64,000 nt of DNA from Qipengyuania algicida. GTDB lineage: Bacteria; Pseudomonadota; Alphaproteobacteria; Sphingomonadales; Sphingomonadaceae. The notes beneath the pieces were generated by a model. The model did not search any database, was not told the origin of the DNA, and saw nothing but the letters and a program-made list of their open reading frames with translations. Position numbers and translations under genes: made by a program. The stretch lies in NCBI RefSeq assembly GCF_009828025.1, contig NZ_WTYA01000006.1, positions 186,001-250,000 of the forward strand, given 5' to 3'. Of the stretch, positions 18,016 through 27,347 are shown piece by piece. How positions within the stretch are numbered: position 1 is the stretch's first letter; the number at the start of each line of letters is the position of its first letter.

Positions 18016-19254
18016 ATGAGCACCTCGACACCGACCACTGCCGCAATCGGCACCAACAGCTATCGCCAGATGCCCGACGCGCGCGGACATTTTGGCGATT
18101 ACGGCGGACGCTATGTCGCCGAAACGCTGATGCCGCTGATCCTCGAACTGGAAAAGGAATACCGCAAGGCGCAGGCCGACCCGGCGTTCAAGGCGCAGTT
18201 CGACGATCTGCTGGAACATTACGTAGGCCGCCCCTCCCCGCTCTATTTTGCAGAGCGGTTGACCGAGGCGCTGGGCGGCGCGCAGGTGTGGTTCAAGCGT
18301 GACGAGCTCAATCACACCGGCGCACACAAGATCAACAATTGCATCGGGCAGATCCTGCTCGCCATGCGGATGGGCAAGACGCGCATCATCGCGGAAACCG
18401 GTGCGGGCCAGCACGGCGTAGCCACGGCCACCGTCTGCGCGCGCTTCGGCCTGCCTTGCGTGATCTACATGGGCGCGACCGATGTTGCGCGGCAGCAGCC
18501 GAACGTGTTCCGCATGAAGCTGCTCGGCGCAGAGGTGGTGCCCGTCACCAGTGGCGCGGCGACGCTCAAGGACGCGATGAACGAAGGGCTGCGTGACTGG
18601 GTCGCGAACGTCCATGACACCTTTTACATCATCGGCACGGCGGCTGGCCCGCATCCCTACCCGGAACTGGTGCGCGACTTCCAGAGCGTGATCGGCAAGG
18701 AAGCCCGCGCGCAGATGCTTTCCCGCATAAACCGCCTGCCCGATTTGCTGGTGGCGGCGATCGGCGGCGGGTCCAACGCACTCGGACTGTTCCACCCCTT
18801 CCTCGACGATCCCGAGGTGAAGATGCTGGGCGTGGAAGCGGCGGGATACGGCCTCGACGGCGACCAGCACGCCGCCAGCCTGCTCGGCGGCTTTCCCGGC
18901 ATCCTCCACGGCAACAAGACCTATCTGTTGCAGGACGAGGACGGCCAGATCACCGAGGGCCACTCGATTAGCGCCGGACTCGACTACCCCGGCATCGGCC
19001 CCGAACACGCGTGGCTGAAAGACATGGGCCGGGTCGAATACACCGCCGTCACCGACGACGAGGCCCTCGACGCCTTCCAGTTGCTCTGCCGCACCGAGGG
19101 CATCATCCCGGCGCTCGAACCCAGCCACGCCATCGCGGCAGTGGCGAAGCGGGCAAAGGAAATGGATCGCGACCAGATCATCCTCGCGAACCTGTGCGGG
19201 CGCGGCGACAAGGACATCTTCACCGTGGCCGAGAAGCTGGGAGTGGAGATGTGA
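18016..19254 (+). CDS. trpB: Tryptophan synthase beta chain
   Basis: Condenses indole with serine to give tryptophan, using pyridoxal phosphate. The protein has 412 residues. The cofactor lysine is Lys105 in [10 protein letters not shown], and the phosphate-binding loop is [10 protein letters not shown]. The catalytic Glu lies in [14 protein letters not shown] slightly long N-terminus ([16 protein letters not shown]) precedes the conserved [14 protein letters not shown]. The gene shares the ATGTGA overlap with the small membrane-protein gene that follows, which separates it from trpA. Confidence 0.97.
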   Translation: MSTSTPTTAAIGTNSYRQMPDARGHFGDYGGRYVAETLMPLILELEKEYRKAQADPAFKAQFDDLLEHYVGRPSPLYFAERLTEALGGAQVWFKRDELNHTGAHKINNCIGQILLAMRMGKTRIIAETGAGQHGVATATVCARFGLPCVIYMGATDVARQQPNVFRMKLLGAEVVPVTSGAATLKDAMNEGLRDWVANVHDTFYIIGTAAGPHPYPELVRDFQSVIGKEARAQMLSRINRLPDLLVAAIGGGSNALGLFHPFLDDPEVKMLGVEAAGYGLDGDQHAASLLGGFPGILHGNKTYLLQDEDGQITEGHSISAGLDYPGIGPEHAWLKDMGRVEYTAVTDDEALDAFQLLCRTEGIIPALEPSHAIAAVAKRAKEMDRDQIILANLCGRGDKDIFTVAEKLGVEM

Positions 19255-19469
19255 AAACGTCTCTCGCCAAAGGCTTCTGTATCGCTTTCTCAGCGTACTT
19301 TGCATTCCTTCTATTGTTTTCGACATTGGTTGATCGAGTTTGGCCGGGCGATTCCGTGGGCGATCGATCATTCCTCGAATCGCTGATTCAGCACACGCCC
19401 TTCACTTTAGGAATCGCGCTGGTCATCGCCGCTTTCGCCACACTAAGACGTTGGGCTCTTATGAAATGA
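19251..19469 (+). CDS. Small two-helix membrane protein between trpB and trpA
   Basis: A 72-residue protein with no recognised family. A short basic start (VKTSLAKG) leads into two hydrophobic segments, [20 protein letters not shown] and [20 protein letters not shown], separated by a polar loop ([18 protein letters not shown]). The start is a GTG overlapping the trpB stop (ATGTGA), and its own stop overlaps the trpA start (ATGA), so it is placed exactly to be translated between the two synthase subunits. The base composition is less GC-rich than its neighbours. The overlaps at both ends and the helix pattern argue for a real gene. Its job, if linked to tryptophan metabolism at all, is unknown. 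Confidence 0.68.
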   Translation: MKTSLAKGFCIAFSAYFAFLLLFSTLVDRVWPGDSVGDRSFLESLIQHTPFTLGIALVIAAFATLRRWALMK

Positions 19470-20257
19470 CCCGCCTCTCCAACGCTTTTGCCAAGCGTCA
19501 CCCCGCCCTCGTCTGCTTCCTCACCGCGGGCGATGGCGACACTTCAGCCAATCTCGACGCGCTGGTCGCAGGCGGTGCGGATGTGATCGAGCTGGGGATG
19601 CCTTTCACCGATCCAATGGCCGATGGTCCTGCAATCCAGGCGGCGAATCTGCGCTCGCTCGGCGTCAGCACGACGACGGCGGACGTGTTCGCCATCGCCA
19701 GCGCCTTCCGCGAACGCCACAAGGACGTTCCGCTGGTGCTGATGGGCTATGCCAACCCGATGGTGCGGCGCGGGCCGGAATGGTTCGCGGACCAGTGCAA
19801 GGCGGCTGGCGTTGACGGCGTGATCTGCGTCGACATTCCGCCTGAGGAAGACGAAGCACTCGGCCCCGCCCTGCGCGCAGCCGGGATCGCGCCTATTCGG
19901 CTCGCAACCCCCACCACCGATGACAAGCGGCTGCCCGCCGTGGTCGCGGGGAGCGAGGGCTTCCTCTATTACGTAGCGGTCGCGGGCATCACCGGAATGC
20001 AGCAGGCGGCAATCGAATCGATCCGCGCCAATGTCGCGCGCATCAAAGCCGCCACCGAAACCCCGGTCGCGGTGGGATTTGGTGTGAGAACCCCCGAACA
20101 AGCCGCGGAAATCGCAGAAGTTGCGGACGGCGTAGTGGTCGGCTCCGCGCTGGTCGAGCTGGTTGAGAAATACGGGCACGATGCTCCGCAGCACCTGCGC
20201 GCGCTCACGGCAAGTCTTGCCAAGGCGGTGCATTCGGCGGCAAAGGCAGCGGCATGA
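19466..20257 (+). CDS. trpA: Tryptophan synthase alpha chain
   Basis: Cleaves indole-3-glycerol phosphate to indole, which is channelled to the beta chain. The 263-residue TIM barrel holds the catalytic Glu and Asp in [19 protein letters not shown]. The phosphate-binding region is near [13 protein letters not shown], and [14 protein letters not shown] is the usual loop. The start at 19466 ([20 protein letters not shown]) overlaps the stop of the small membrane gene. The stop overlaps the start of accD in ATGA, indicating coupled translation. Confidence 0.97.
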   Translation: MTRLSNAFAKRHPALVCFLTAGDGDTSANLDALVAGGADVIELGMPFTDPMADGPAIQAANLRSLGVSTTTADVFAIASAFRERHKDVPLVLMGYANPMVRRGPEWFADQCKAAGVDGVICVDIPPEEDEALGPALRAAGIAPIRLATPTTDDKRLPAVVAGSEGFLYYVAVAGITGMQQAAIESIRANVARIKAATETPVAVGFGVRTPEQAAEIAEVADGVVVGSALVELVEKYGHDAPQHLRALTASLAKAVHSAAKAAA

Positions 20258-21102
20258 ACTGGTTTACCCGCGTCCGCAATTCGCTGCCCTTCGTCCCCAA
20301 GCGTACCACCGACGATACGCTGTGGATCAAGTGCCCTTCCTGCCAGGAGATGATCTTTGCGCAGGAATATCACGAGAACCTCGACGTGTGCCCGCGTTGC
20401 GAACATCACGGGCGCATCTCCGCCGACACGCGGCTGGCGCAATTGTTCGATCCCGGCTTCAAGATCCTCCCTGCCCCGGTTGTGAAGGAAGACCCGCTTA
20501 AGTTCCGCGACACCAAGAAATATACCGACCGGCTGAAACAGGCGCGGGCCAAGAACCCGCATAACGACGCTTTCACCGTCGCCGAGGGCAAAGTCGATTC
20601 GATCCCCGCCGTCATAGGGGTGCAGGATTTCGGATTCATGGGCGGCAGCATGGGCATGGCGGTCGGCACCGCCTTCTGTCAGGGCGCGGAAAAGGCGCTG
20701 AAGAAGAAATGCCCCTATGTCGTGGTCACCGCGGCCGGTGGCGCGCGGATGCAGGAAGGCATTCTCAGCCTGATGCAGATGCCCAAGGCGACCGTGATGA
20801 CCCGGCGTCTGAAGCAGGCGGGCCTGCCCTATATCGTGATCCTGACCGATCCGACCACGGGCGGCGTCACGGCGAGTTATGCCATGCTCGGCGACGTTCA
20901 GATCGCGGAGCCCGGTGCCTTGATCGGCTTCGCCGGACAACGTGTGATCCAGGACACGATCCGCGAGCAATTGCCTGATGGCTTCCAGCGCGCCGAGTAT
21001 CTGCACAAGCACGGCATGATCGACATGGTGGTCCATCGCAGCGAACTGAAAGCGACGCTGGCGACCGTGCTCGATTATCTCGCGCCCAAGAAGGCGGCCT
21101 AA
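20254..21102 (+). CDS. accD: Acetyl-CoA carboxylase carboxyltransferase subunit beta
   Basis: The beta subunit of carboxyltransferase moves the carboxyl group from biotin to acetyl-CoA, giving malonyl-CoA for fatty-acid synthesis. The 282-residue protein begins with a four-cysteine zinc ribbon (CPSCQEM...CPRCEHH, about residues 28-51). It then has a crotonase-fold domain with [20 protein letters not shown] and [15 protein letters not shown]. The start overlaps the trpA stop. The order trpB-trpA-accD-folC is common in alphaproteobacteria. Confidence 0.97.
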   Translation: MNWFTRVRNSLPFVPKRTTDDTLWIKCPSCQEMIFAQEYHENLDVCPRCEHHGRISADTRLAQLFDPGFKILPAPVVKEDPLKFRDTKKYTDRLKQARAKNPHNDAFTVAEGKVDSIPAVIGVQDFGFMGGSMGMAVGTAFCQGAEKALKKKCPYVVVTAAGGARMQEGILSLMQMPKATVMTRRLKQAGLPYIVILTDPTTGGVTASYAMLGDVQIAEPGALIGFAGQRVIQDTIREQLPDGFQRAEYLHKHGMIDMVVHRSELKATLATVLDYLAPKKAA

Positions 21103-21113
21103 GAGGCACTGAG

Positions 21114-22409
21114 ATGCGGGATTTCGCCCGCTCCGACGACGCGCAGGTACAGCGCCAGCTCGATCGGCTTGGCTCGCTCAGCGTGCCCGAGGGGCGGCTT
21201 GGCCTTACCACCATCCGCGCAATGCTCGAACGGTTGGGCAATCCGCAGGATCGGCTGCCTCCCGTGTTTCATGTCGCCGGGACCAATGGCAAGGGATCGA
21301 CCTGCGCCTTCCTACGCGCGATGCTGGAGGCGGATGGCAAGCGCGTCCACGTCACCACCAGCCCGCATCTGGTCCGCTACAACGAGCGTATCCGCGTTGC
21401 GGGGGAGTTGATCTCTGACGCACGGTTGGCGGAATTGCTCTCCGACGTGCTCGATCTGGGTGGGGACCTGTCGCCCAGCTTCTTCGAAGTGACCATCGCC
21501 GCAGCCCTCACCGAATTCGCCCGCATTCCCGCCGATGCCTGCGTGGTAGAGGTCGGCCTGGGCGGACGCTTCGATGCGACCAATGTGCTGGCCCCTGACG
21601 TCCTTGCCGCCTGCGGAATTGCCGCATTGGGAATCGACCACGAAAGGTTCCTGCTCGCGCCCGAGGCTGGCACGCCATCCGACCCACTCGCCCGCATAGC
21701 GTTCGAGAAAGCCGGGATCGCCAAGCGCGGTGTACCGCTCGCTACCCTTGCCTATCCACCCGCACCGGCGCAGGAAATCGAACGCGCCGCCGACACGGTG
21801 GGCGCCGAACTGCTCATGCGCGCTCGCGACTGGGACGTTCACGCAACCGCGGTCGGCATGGAATATCGGGACTGCCATGGCACACTGGTGCTTCCACACC
21901 CGACTCTGCCCGGATCACATCAGGTGGAAAACGCCGGACTGGCTCTGGCGATGCTGCGCCACCAATCGCGTATCACCATGGACGGCGGAGCCTTTTCCGA
22001 AGGCCTCATATCCGCCCGCTGGCCTGCCCGACTTCAGCGCCTCGCTACCGGGCCGCTGATCGACAATCGCGAGGTCTGGCTCGATGGCGGCCATAATCCG
22101 AGCGCTGGTGAAATGCTCGCCCAACATTTCGCGGGACAGCGCTTGCATCTCATCGTCGGGATGCTCGCCAACAAGAACCCGCTGGCTCTGATCGAGTTTT
22201 TGCAGCCAAGCCTGGCCAGCATAACGGTCGTGCCAGTGCCGGGGCACGAGCATCATGCCGTTGAAGCGTTCGGTCCATATGCTCGAGCCGCCGATGGTGT
22301 GTACGAAGCCTTGTCTGCGTTACATGACGACCGGCAACCCATACTCATTGCAGGATCGCTCTACCTTGCGGGAGAGGTCCTGCGATTGAACGGCGAAATG
22401 CCCGACTGA
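21114..22409 (+). CDS. folC: Bifunctional dihydrofolate/folylpolyglutamate synthase
   Basis: Adds glutamate to dihydropteroate and then to reduced folates. The 431-residue Mur-ligase-type protein has the P-loop VAGTNGKGSTCAFL at about residues 50-63. The ligase motif VEVGLGGRFDATNV includes the Mg2+-binding residues, and LDGGHNPSAGEML introduces the C-terminal domain. It begins 11 bases after accD and ends 4 bases before the stop of the convergent ampG gene. Confidence 0.96.
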   Translation: MRDFARSDDAQVQRQLDRLGSLSVPEGRLGLTTIRAMLERLGNPQDRLPPVFHVAGTNGKGSTCAFLRAMLEADGKRVHVTTSPHLVRYNERIRVAGELISDARLAELLSDVLDLGGDLSPSFFEVTIAAALTEFARIPADACVVEVGLGGRFDATNVLAPDVLAACGIAALGIDHERFLLAPEAGTPSDPLARIAFEKAGIAKRGVPLATLAYPPAPAQEIERAADTVGAELLMRARDWDVHATAVGMEYRDCHGTLVLPHPTLPGSHQVENAGLALAMLRHQSRITMDGGAFSEGLISARWPARLQRLATGPLIDNREVWLDGGHNPSAGEMLAQHFAGQRLHLIVGMLANKNPLALIEFLQPSLASITVVPVPGHEHHAVEAFGPYARAADGVYEALSALHDDRQPILIAGSLYLAGEVLRLNGEMPD

Positions 22410-22413
22410 TCGC

Positions 22414-24129
22414 TCAGTCCTGATGGACGACGTCGGGCGTAACCGTCCCGCTCGATGCACCCATCTTGACCTGCCGCCACCATTCCAGCGCGACGAGGCC
22501 GACTGCGCCGATGCCGATCCAGGTAGTGAAGATGAACACCGCATAATAGCCTTGCTGCTGGATCATCTGCCCCAATGCACCGCGCCCCAGCGTGCCGATC
22601 AGCAGCGTCAGAGACGACAGCAGAGCATATTGCACCGCGCTGTATTTCTTCGACACGATCGAGGACATCCACGCGATATAGGCCGCGCCCGCGATGCCGA
22701 TCGCAAGGTTTTCGCCACCGATCGTCACCATCAGCTTAGCCAGTTTCTCGTCTCCACCGAATTGCGTGACCAGCCAGCTGAAGCCGCTGTTGTCTGCCAC
22801 CAACCCTATGAAATGGCCGCCAATTGCAAGGTCGGCGTAGAGCAGATTGGTCACAGCCGCGAGAATGCCACCGATCATCAACGTAAACATTCGCCCAAGG
22901 GCCGTCAGCATCCAGCCACCCAGCGCCAGTCCCAGGATGATGGCCCCAATTCCGAAGATCTTGGACGCAACCGCCACCTGATCGTTGGTATAGTGAAGAT
23001 AGCCGAGATAGAACGGGTAGGCGAAGCTACCCCAGATGGCGTCGCAGATGCGATAGGTCAGCACCACTGACAGGATCAGCACCAGGGACCAGCCCAGCCG
23101 CCCCACAAATTCAACCAGCGGCAGCACCAGCGCGCGATAGAGGTGGTCCATGAAATAGGCGCCCCCCTTTGCCGCCGGCGCATCCTCGGTGAGCAGATTG
23201 ACACCCTTCTTTTGCTGTGCGGCAAGCCAGCCGGCAATCAGGGCTGGCAGAACGATGGTCGCCACAATGATCCATGGCCCCCAGTTGAGCGTAAACGCCG
23301 TTGGGTCGGGTCGGTCCGCAGGCGGCTGGGTCAGCGAGAGCACCATGAACACCAGCACTGCACCGATTGCCAACGCCCACAAGACACCGACAACCGCCAG
23401 CGCACGATAGCGTACTGCAGGGACGATCTCGCCTGTCTTGCGCAAGGCGCGGACCTGCTCGTCGCCCTCGCCCGCTGCATCGCCCATCGCCGAATCAGCG
23501 ATTGGTGCAAACAGCCCGATGGCACCGATCCCGAGCAGGATTGCGCCCATGATCAAATAGGTTTGCGGCCAACCGATCCGCTCGGCAATGATCAGCCCGA
23601 TCGCACCGCCGACCAGAGACGCAAGGCGGTAACCCATTTGGTAGATTGTCGAGAGAATATCGAGCGGCGCTTTCTCGTCCGCCACGTCGATACGCCACGC
23701 GTTGATCGCGATATCCTGCGACGCCGAAGCGAACGCCCCAATCCCAGCGAGCAGCGAGAACCAGCCAAGCTGCGTTTTGGGTTCGAGCAGGCTCAATGTG
23801 ACGAGAATTGCACCGAGCAACAATTGCATCGGCACGATCCATTGCTTGCGTTTGCCCAGTTTGCGGAGGCCGGGAATATCCACCTTGTCGATCAGCGGCG
23901 ACCACAGGAACTGGAAAGCATAAGCAAGCCCGATAAGCGAGAAGACGCCCATCGTTTCCAGATCTACATTCGCCGTCGTCAGCCAGGCGAACAGCGTTCC
24001 GAGGAACAAAGCGAAAGGCAGGCCGCTGGCGAAGCCGAACAGCAGCATGAAGCCCGTCTTGCGATTGGTCAGCGCCTGACCAAGCACGCGCCAGCTACTT
24101 GGACCCTTTTTCGCTTTTGTTCCGGCCAT
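22414..24129 (-). CDS. ampG: AmpG-family muropeptide transporter
   Basis: A major-facilitator permease that brings GlcNAc-anhydroMurNAc peptides from the periplasm to the cytoplasm for cell-wall recycling. The 571-residue protein has many membrane helices. Its AmpG N-terminal signature runs from KTGFMLLFGFASGLPFAL through FSLIGLAYAFQFLWSPLIDK. The second half contains helices around IWGSFAYPFYLGYLHYTNDQ and ALLSSLTLLIGTLGRGALG. The middle region between residues 215 and 330 is longer and more hydrophilic than in E. coli AmpG. It is monocistronic, convergent with folC and divergent from the Rieske gene. A link to the slt transglycosylase in this window is functional only. Confidence 0.9.
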   Translation of the reverse strand: MAGTKAKKGPSSWRVLGQALTNRKTGFMLLFGFASGLPFALFLGTLFAWLTTANVDLETMGVFSLIGLAYAFQFLWSPLIDKVDIPGLRKLGKRKQWIVPMQLLLGAILVTLSLLEPKTQLGWFSLLAGIGAFASASQDIAINAWRIDVADEKAPLDILSTIYQMGYRLASLVGGAIGLIIAERIGWPQTYLIMGAILLGIGAIGLFAPIADSAMGDAAGEGDEQVRALRKTGEIVPAVRYRALAVVGVLWALAIGAVLVFMVLSLTQPPADRPDPTAFTLNWGPWIIVATIVLPALIAGWLAAQQKKGVNLLTEDAPAAKGGAYFMDHLYRALVLPLVEFVGRLGWSLVLILSVVLTYRICDAIWGSFAYPFYLGYLHYTNDQVAVASKIFGIGAIILGLALGGWMLTALGRMFTLMIGGILAAVTNLLYADLAIGGHFIGLVADNSGFSWLVTQFGGDEKLAKLMVTIGGENLAIGIAGAAYIAWMSSIVSKKYSAVQYALLSSLTLLIGTLGRGALGQMIQQQGYYAVFIFTTWIGIGAVGLVALEWWRQVKMGASSGTVTPDVVHQD

Positions 24130-24200
24130 TCCCTAGCGTCCTTTTCTAAGACCCGATTTTTTGCGACACTAGCGGCCTAAGCTGAACGGGAACAGTCGGC

Positions 24201-25361
24201 ATGAGAGAGGCTTCCACGATATCACCACAGGCCCTGCCAACCGCAGGACAGCACGCTTTAGCGCGGCTTGTCGCGTCTGGCGGCGAAGGGCGCAGCGCAC
24301 AAATGAATAGCGTCCCAGCCTCGGTCTATACCGATCCAGAGCATTTCCAGCGCGAACGGCGCGCTCTCTACGATCGATTGCCGCAGATTCTAGTCCCCTC
24401 CGCACTGTTGCCGGATAATGGCATGGCTCTGCCGCATGACGCCACCGGACGACCGCTGCTCATCACGCGCGATGCCGAAGGCAAGGCGCATGTGTTCCTC
24501 AATGTCTGCCGCCATCGTGGAACGCGGCTGGTCGAGGGTGCAGAAACGCAATGCACCAAGAAGCTGGTATGTCCTTACCACGCGTGGACCTATGCGGTGG
24601 ATGGACGTCTACTCGCACTACCCCGACCTGACACATTCCCGGGCCTCGACAAGAACACCATGGGTCTGATCGAACTGCCCTCGCTCGAAGCTGGCGGGCT
24701 GATCTGGTTCGCTCCGCAAGAAGTTGCGGACTTCACCTATGCACGCGCGCTGGGCGAGGACATGGACGCCTTTGGTACACCGCACCACGTGTTGTTCCGG
24801 CGCAAGACGCATGAGGTTCGGGCGAACTGGAAGCTCATCATGGATGCCTTCCTCGAAAGCTACCACGTCACCCGCCTACATGCGAAAACCATCGGGCCGT
24901 TCTTCAAGGACGGGGTGACGGCGGGGGACATGATCGGGCCTTTCGCGCGCTCGGCTGTCGGTCGCCTTGAGGAGATGGAGGGCGTCGACCTCACTGATAT
25001 GGCGGCGCTGCGCCGGGTCGTGACATTCGCTTATCAGCTCGTCCCCGGCGCGCTCATCATCCCCAGCCCGGACTATATCAACGTCATGGTCATGATGCCT
25101 CAAGCGCATGATTTTACGCTGGTCGAGGATTTCATGCTGATCCCGGAACAGCCTGCGACCGACAAGGCGCGCGATCATTGGGAGCGCAGTTGGGCGCTGC
25201 TCGACGGAGGTGTGTTCGCGAGCGAGGATTTCCGGGCAGCCGAACTGGGGCAACAGGGATTGTCGACTGGCGCAATCCCCGAATTGACGCTCGGAACGCT
25301 GGAAGGAGGCATACGGCGCTTTCACGAGACGATCGAGGAGGCCTTGCGCGCCGCCGATTGA
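24201..25361 (+). CDS. Rieske [2Fe-2S] ring-hydroxylating-type oxygenase, alpha subunit
   Basis: A mononuclear non-heme iron oxygenase of 386 residues. The Rieske cluster ligands are NVCRHRGTRL (Cys, His) and LVCPYHAWTY (Cys, His), about residues 97-131. The catalytic iron site is in FLESYHVTRLHAKT (two His), with a third acidic ligand expected near the C-terminus. The size and single-subunit look resemble the GbcA/CntA-type branch that acts on quaternary amines as well as aromatic-ring oxygenases. The substrate cannot be assigned. No ferredoxin, reductase or beta-subunit gene is adjacent, so its electron donor is elsewhere. Confidence 0.88.
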   Translation: MREASTISPQALPTAGQHALARLVASGGEGRSAQMNSVPASVYTDPEHFQRERRALYDRLPQILVPSALLPDNGMALPHDATGRPLLITRDAEGKAHVFLNVCRHRGTRLVEGAETQCTKKLVCPYHAWTYAVDGRLLALPRPDTFPGLDKNTMGLIELPSLEAGGLIWFAPQEVADFTYARALGEDMDAFGTPHHVLFRRKTHEVRANWKLIMDAFLESYHVTRLHAKTIGPFFKDGVTAGDMIGPFARSAVGRLEEMEGVDLTDMAALRRVVTFAYQLVPGALIIPSPDYINVMVMMPQAHDFTLVEDFMLIPEQPATDKARDHWERSWALLDGGVFASEDFRAAELGQQGLSTGAIPELTLGTLEGGIRRFHETIEEALRAAD

Positions 25362-25380
25362 GCGCCTAGCCGCTCGCTCC

Positions 25381-26145
25381 ATGTCCGACAGACTTCCTCC
25401 CGAAGGCGATCGCATTGCCAAGCTGCTCGCGCGCGCGGGCATCGCCAGCCGCCGCGAAGTCGAGCGGATGATCGCGGACGGTCGCGTAGCGCTCGATGGC
25501 AAGGTGCTCGACACACCTGCCGTAAAAATGGGTAACCTCAAGGGAGTGACGGTGGACGGCAAGCCCGTCGCTCAGGCCGAGGCGGCACGTCTATTCGCCT
25601 TCCACAAGCCATCCGGCCTCATTACTGCCGAGCGCGACCCGAGAGGGCGCCCGACAATCTACACCGCGCTGCGCAATGCCCTGCCGCGCGGAGCGCCACG
25701 ACTGATGCCCGTCGGGCGTCTCGACTTCAACACCGAAGGCCTGCTGCTGCTGACCAACGACGGCGAATTGAAACGCGCGATGGAATTGCCCTCCAGCGGC
25801 ATTCCGAGGACCTACCGCGCCCGCGCTTTCGGCGAAATCGCCCAATTGCATCTCGACGAACTGATCGAGGGCGTGACGATAGAAGGCGTGCGCTATGGCA
25901 GTATAGAGGCCGATCTCGAACGCTCGACCGGGCGCAACCGGTGGATCACACTGACTTTGACCGAAGGTAAGAACCGCGAGGTGCGGCGGGTACTCGAACA
26001 TCTCGGCCTCAAGGTGAATCGGCTGATGCGAATCGCTTATGGACCCTTCGAACTGGCTGACCTGCAGCGTGGACAAGCGATCGAAATTCGCCAGCTTGAA
26101 GTCGAACGCTTCCGCAAGTCGCTAGGTCGGAATCCACGCGGATGA
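25381..26145 (+). CDS. rluB: 23S rRNA pseudouridine synthase (RluB/RsuA family)
   Basis: Isomerises a specific uridine of rRNA to pseudouridine. The 254-residue protein starts with an S4 RNA-binding domain (RIAKLLARAGIASRREVERM). The catalytic domain has Asp115 in GRLDFNTEGLLLLTNDGEL, the RsuA-family signature, and TLTEGKNREVRRVLEHLG is the other conserved block. RluB (23S U2605) fits best, but RluE/RluF-type specificity cannot be excluded. Its stop overlaps the rsmD start (ATGA), so two rRNA-modifying enzymes are translationally coupled. Confidence 0.92.
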   Translation: MSDRLPPEGDRIAKLLARAGIASRREVERMIADGRVALDGKVLDTPAVKMGNLKGVTVDGKPVAQAEAARLFAFHKPSGLITAERDPRGRPTIYTALRNALPRGAPRLMPVGRLDFNTEGLLLLTNDGELKRAMELPSSGIPRTYRARAFGEIAQLHLDELIEGVTIEGVRYGSIEADLERSTGRNRWITLTLTEGKNREVRRVLEHLGLKVNRLMRIAYGPFELADLQRGQAIEIRQLEVERFRKSLGRNPRG

Positions 26146-26711
26146 GGATTATCGCAGGCGAATGGCGGGGCCGGACGATTGCGGCACCGCCGGGCGATGC
26201 TACTCGCCCAACATCCGACCGGACACGCGAAACACTGTTCAATATGCTCGCCAGCCGTCTGGGTACGTTCGAGGGCCTAAGCGTCGTCGACCTGTTTGCG
26301 GGATCGGGCGCGTTGGGGCTGGAAGCGCTTTCCCGAGGCGCAGAGAGCTGTCTGTTCGTTGAGCAGGAGAGTGCTGCGGTGAAGGCGATCAGGAACAATA
26401 TTGAAAAGCTGGGCGCCGCAAGGCATTCGATCGTGCAAACCGGATCGGTCTTCAGCCTCGGTCCGGCAAAACTGCCGCATGACTTGATCCTGCTCGATCC
26501 ACCGTATGGTTCGGGAGCGGGCTCGGTGGCGCTCGACCGGCTTGCGAGACTTGGCTGGATCGGTTCGGGGAGCTGGATTGCTCTGGAAACGGGGCGCAGC
26601 GAGGCCATCGACCTTACACAATTCGAAACGATCGCCGAACGAACTATCGGCAAGGCGAAGCTCAACTTGCTGCGCCTTGCCGATCGGACTGCGTCCACGG
26701 CCCTCGATTAA
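26142..26711 (+). CDS. rsmD: 16S rRNA (guanine966-N2)-methyltransferase
   Basis: Methylates G966 of 16S rRNA in the small subunit. The protein has 189 residues. The N-terminus MRIIAGEWRGRTIAAPPG with RPTSDRTRETLFNML is the RsmD signature. Motif I is VDLFAGSGALGLEALSRGA and the N-methyltransferase motif is LILLDPPYGSGAG. It overlaps rluB at its start, and at its end overlaps the convergent proline-rich gene by 4 bases. Confidence 0.95.
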   Translation: MRIIAGEWRGRTIAAPPGDATRPTSDRTRETLFNMLASRLGTFEGLSVVDLFAGSGALGLEALSRGAESCLFVEQESAAVKAIRNNIEKLGAARHSIVQTGSVFSLGPAKLPHDLILLDPPYGSGAGSVALDRLARLGWIGSGSWIALETGRSEAIDLTQFETIAERTIGKAKLNLLRLADRTASTALD

Positions 26712-27043
26712 CGCCTTGGCGGTGAGCCCGGCTCATCGGACGGCTTATGTTTCTTGTGAGTCATCGGCTTGTCCGGTGGAGTTTGTGTGTCTGGACTCAT
26801 CGCGTCGGGCGTGGGCGACGCTTCAGGTGCCGGTGACGCGTCGGGTGCCGGCGTGGCGTCCATAGGCGTAGCGTCTGGAATTGTCGCATCCGGCTGAGCC
26901 GCGTCAGGCGGGGTCGCCGGTGTCGAAGATTGCGGGGAGTCCGGCGGCTGCGATGCAGTGACCGGCTGAGGTGCGATCTGTGCAATCGCCGGTGTCGCCA
27001 AAAGAACTACTGCTGAAATCGGGAATAAAAACTTACGCTGCAT
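26708..27043 (-). CDS. Secreted Pro/Asp/Ala-rich low-complexity protein
   Basis: A 111-residue protein of unknown function. The signal peptide (MQRKFLFPISAVVLLATPAI|AQ) is followed by about 70 residues built almost entirely of Pro, Asp, Ala and Thr in a loose PDA-type repeat (PPDAAQPDATIPDATPMDAT, APDASPAPEASPTPDA). A short basic end follows (MTHKKHKPSDEPGSPPRR). Such sequences are unstructured and act as spacers or bind the cell wall. GAAGGAG stands 7 bases before the ATG, a strong argument that it is translated. Its stop overlaps the rsmD stop tail to tail. Confidence 0.7.
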   Translation of the reverse strand: MQRKFLFPISAVVLLATPAIAQIAPQPVTASQPPDSPQSSTPATPPDAAQPDATIPDATPMDATPAPDASPAPEASPTPDAMSPDTQTPPDKPMTHKKHKPSDEPGSPPRR

Positions 27044-27347
27044 GGTTGGTCTCCTTCAATTCAAACCATGCGCGACGAACTGCCTGCCATTTATCAATGC
27101 CCCACAGACACATATCGATGTGGGCCGCTGATGCGATTCCTACAATCAATTCGCTATTTCATCGCCGCTACAAAAAGGCGTTCGGACGGAAAATGTGCTC
27201 AAAATAAGGCAGATCGCTTTGCCGCATAAGACTCACGAAGTTGCGGGGCGCTGATTGTCGAAGGGCGGAGCAACCATGGTAGCCCCGCCCCCGATCCTGG
27301 CGCTGCGAACAAACCGCGACGGCCTGCGCGCACCGGATGAGACCGTA
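27044..27347. other. 304-base intergenic stretch
   Basis: Lies between two minus-strand genes of secreted proteins. It holds the ribosome-binding site and presumably the promoter of the Pro/Asp-rich gene in its left part. Near 27264-27291 there is an imperfect GC-rich inverted repeat (GGGCGGAGC against GCCCCGCCC) that lacks a U-tract. I see no coding frame, RNA gene or repeat with support. Confidence 0.4.

Noticed and set aside
17947..19371. A 474-codon minus-strand frame antisense to trpB
   Set aside because: TrpB is unambiguous on the other strand; the antisense frame shows no motif and is rich in Arg, Ala and Val as codon-bias shadows are.
27264..27291. GC-rich inverted repeat in the gap before the Trp/Gln-rich gene stop
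   Set aside because: Looks like a terminator stem but has a mismatch and no U-tract on either strand.
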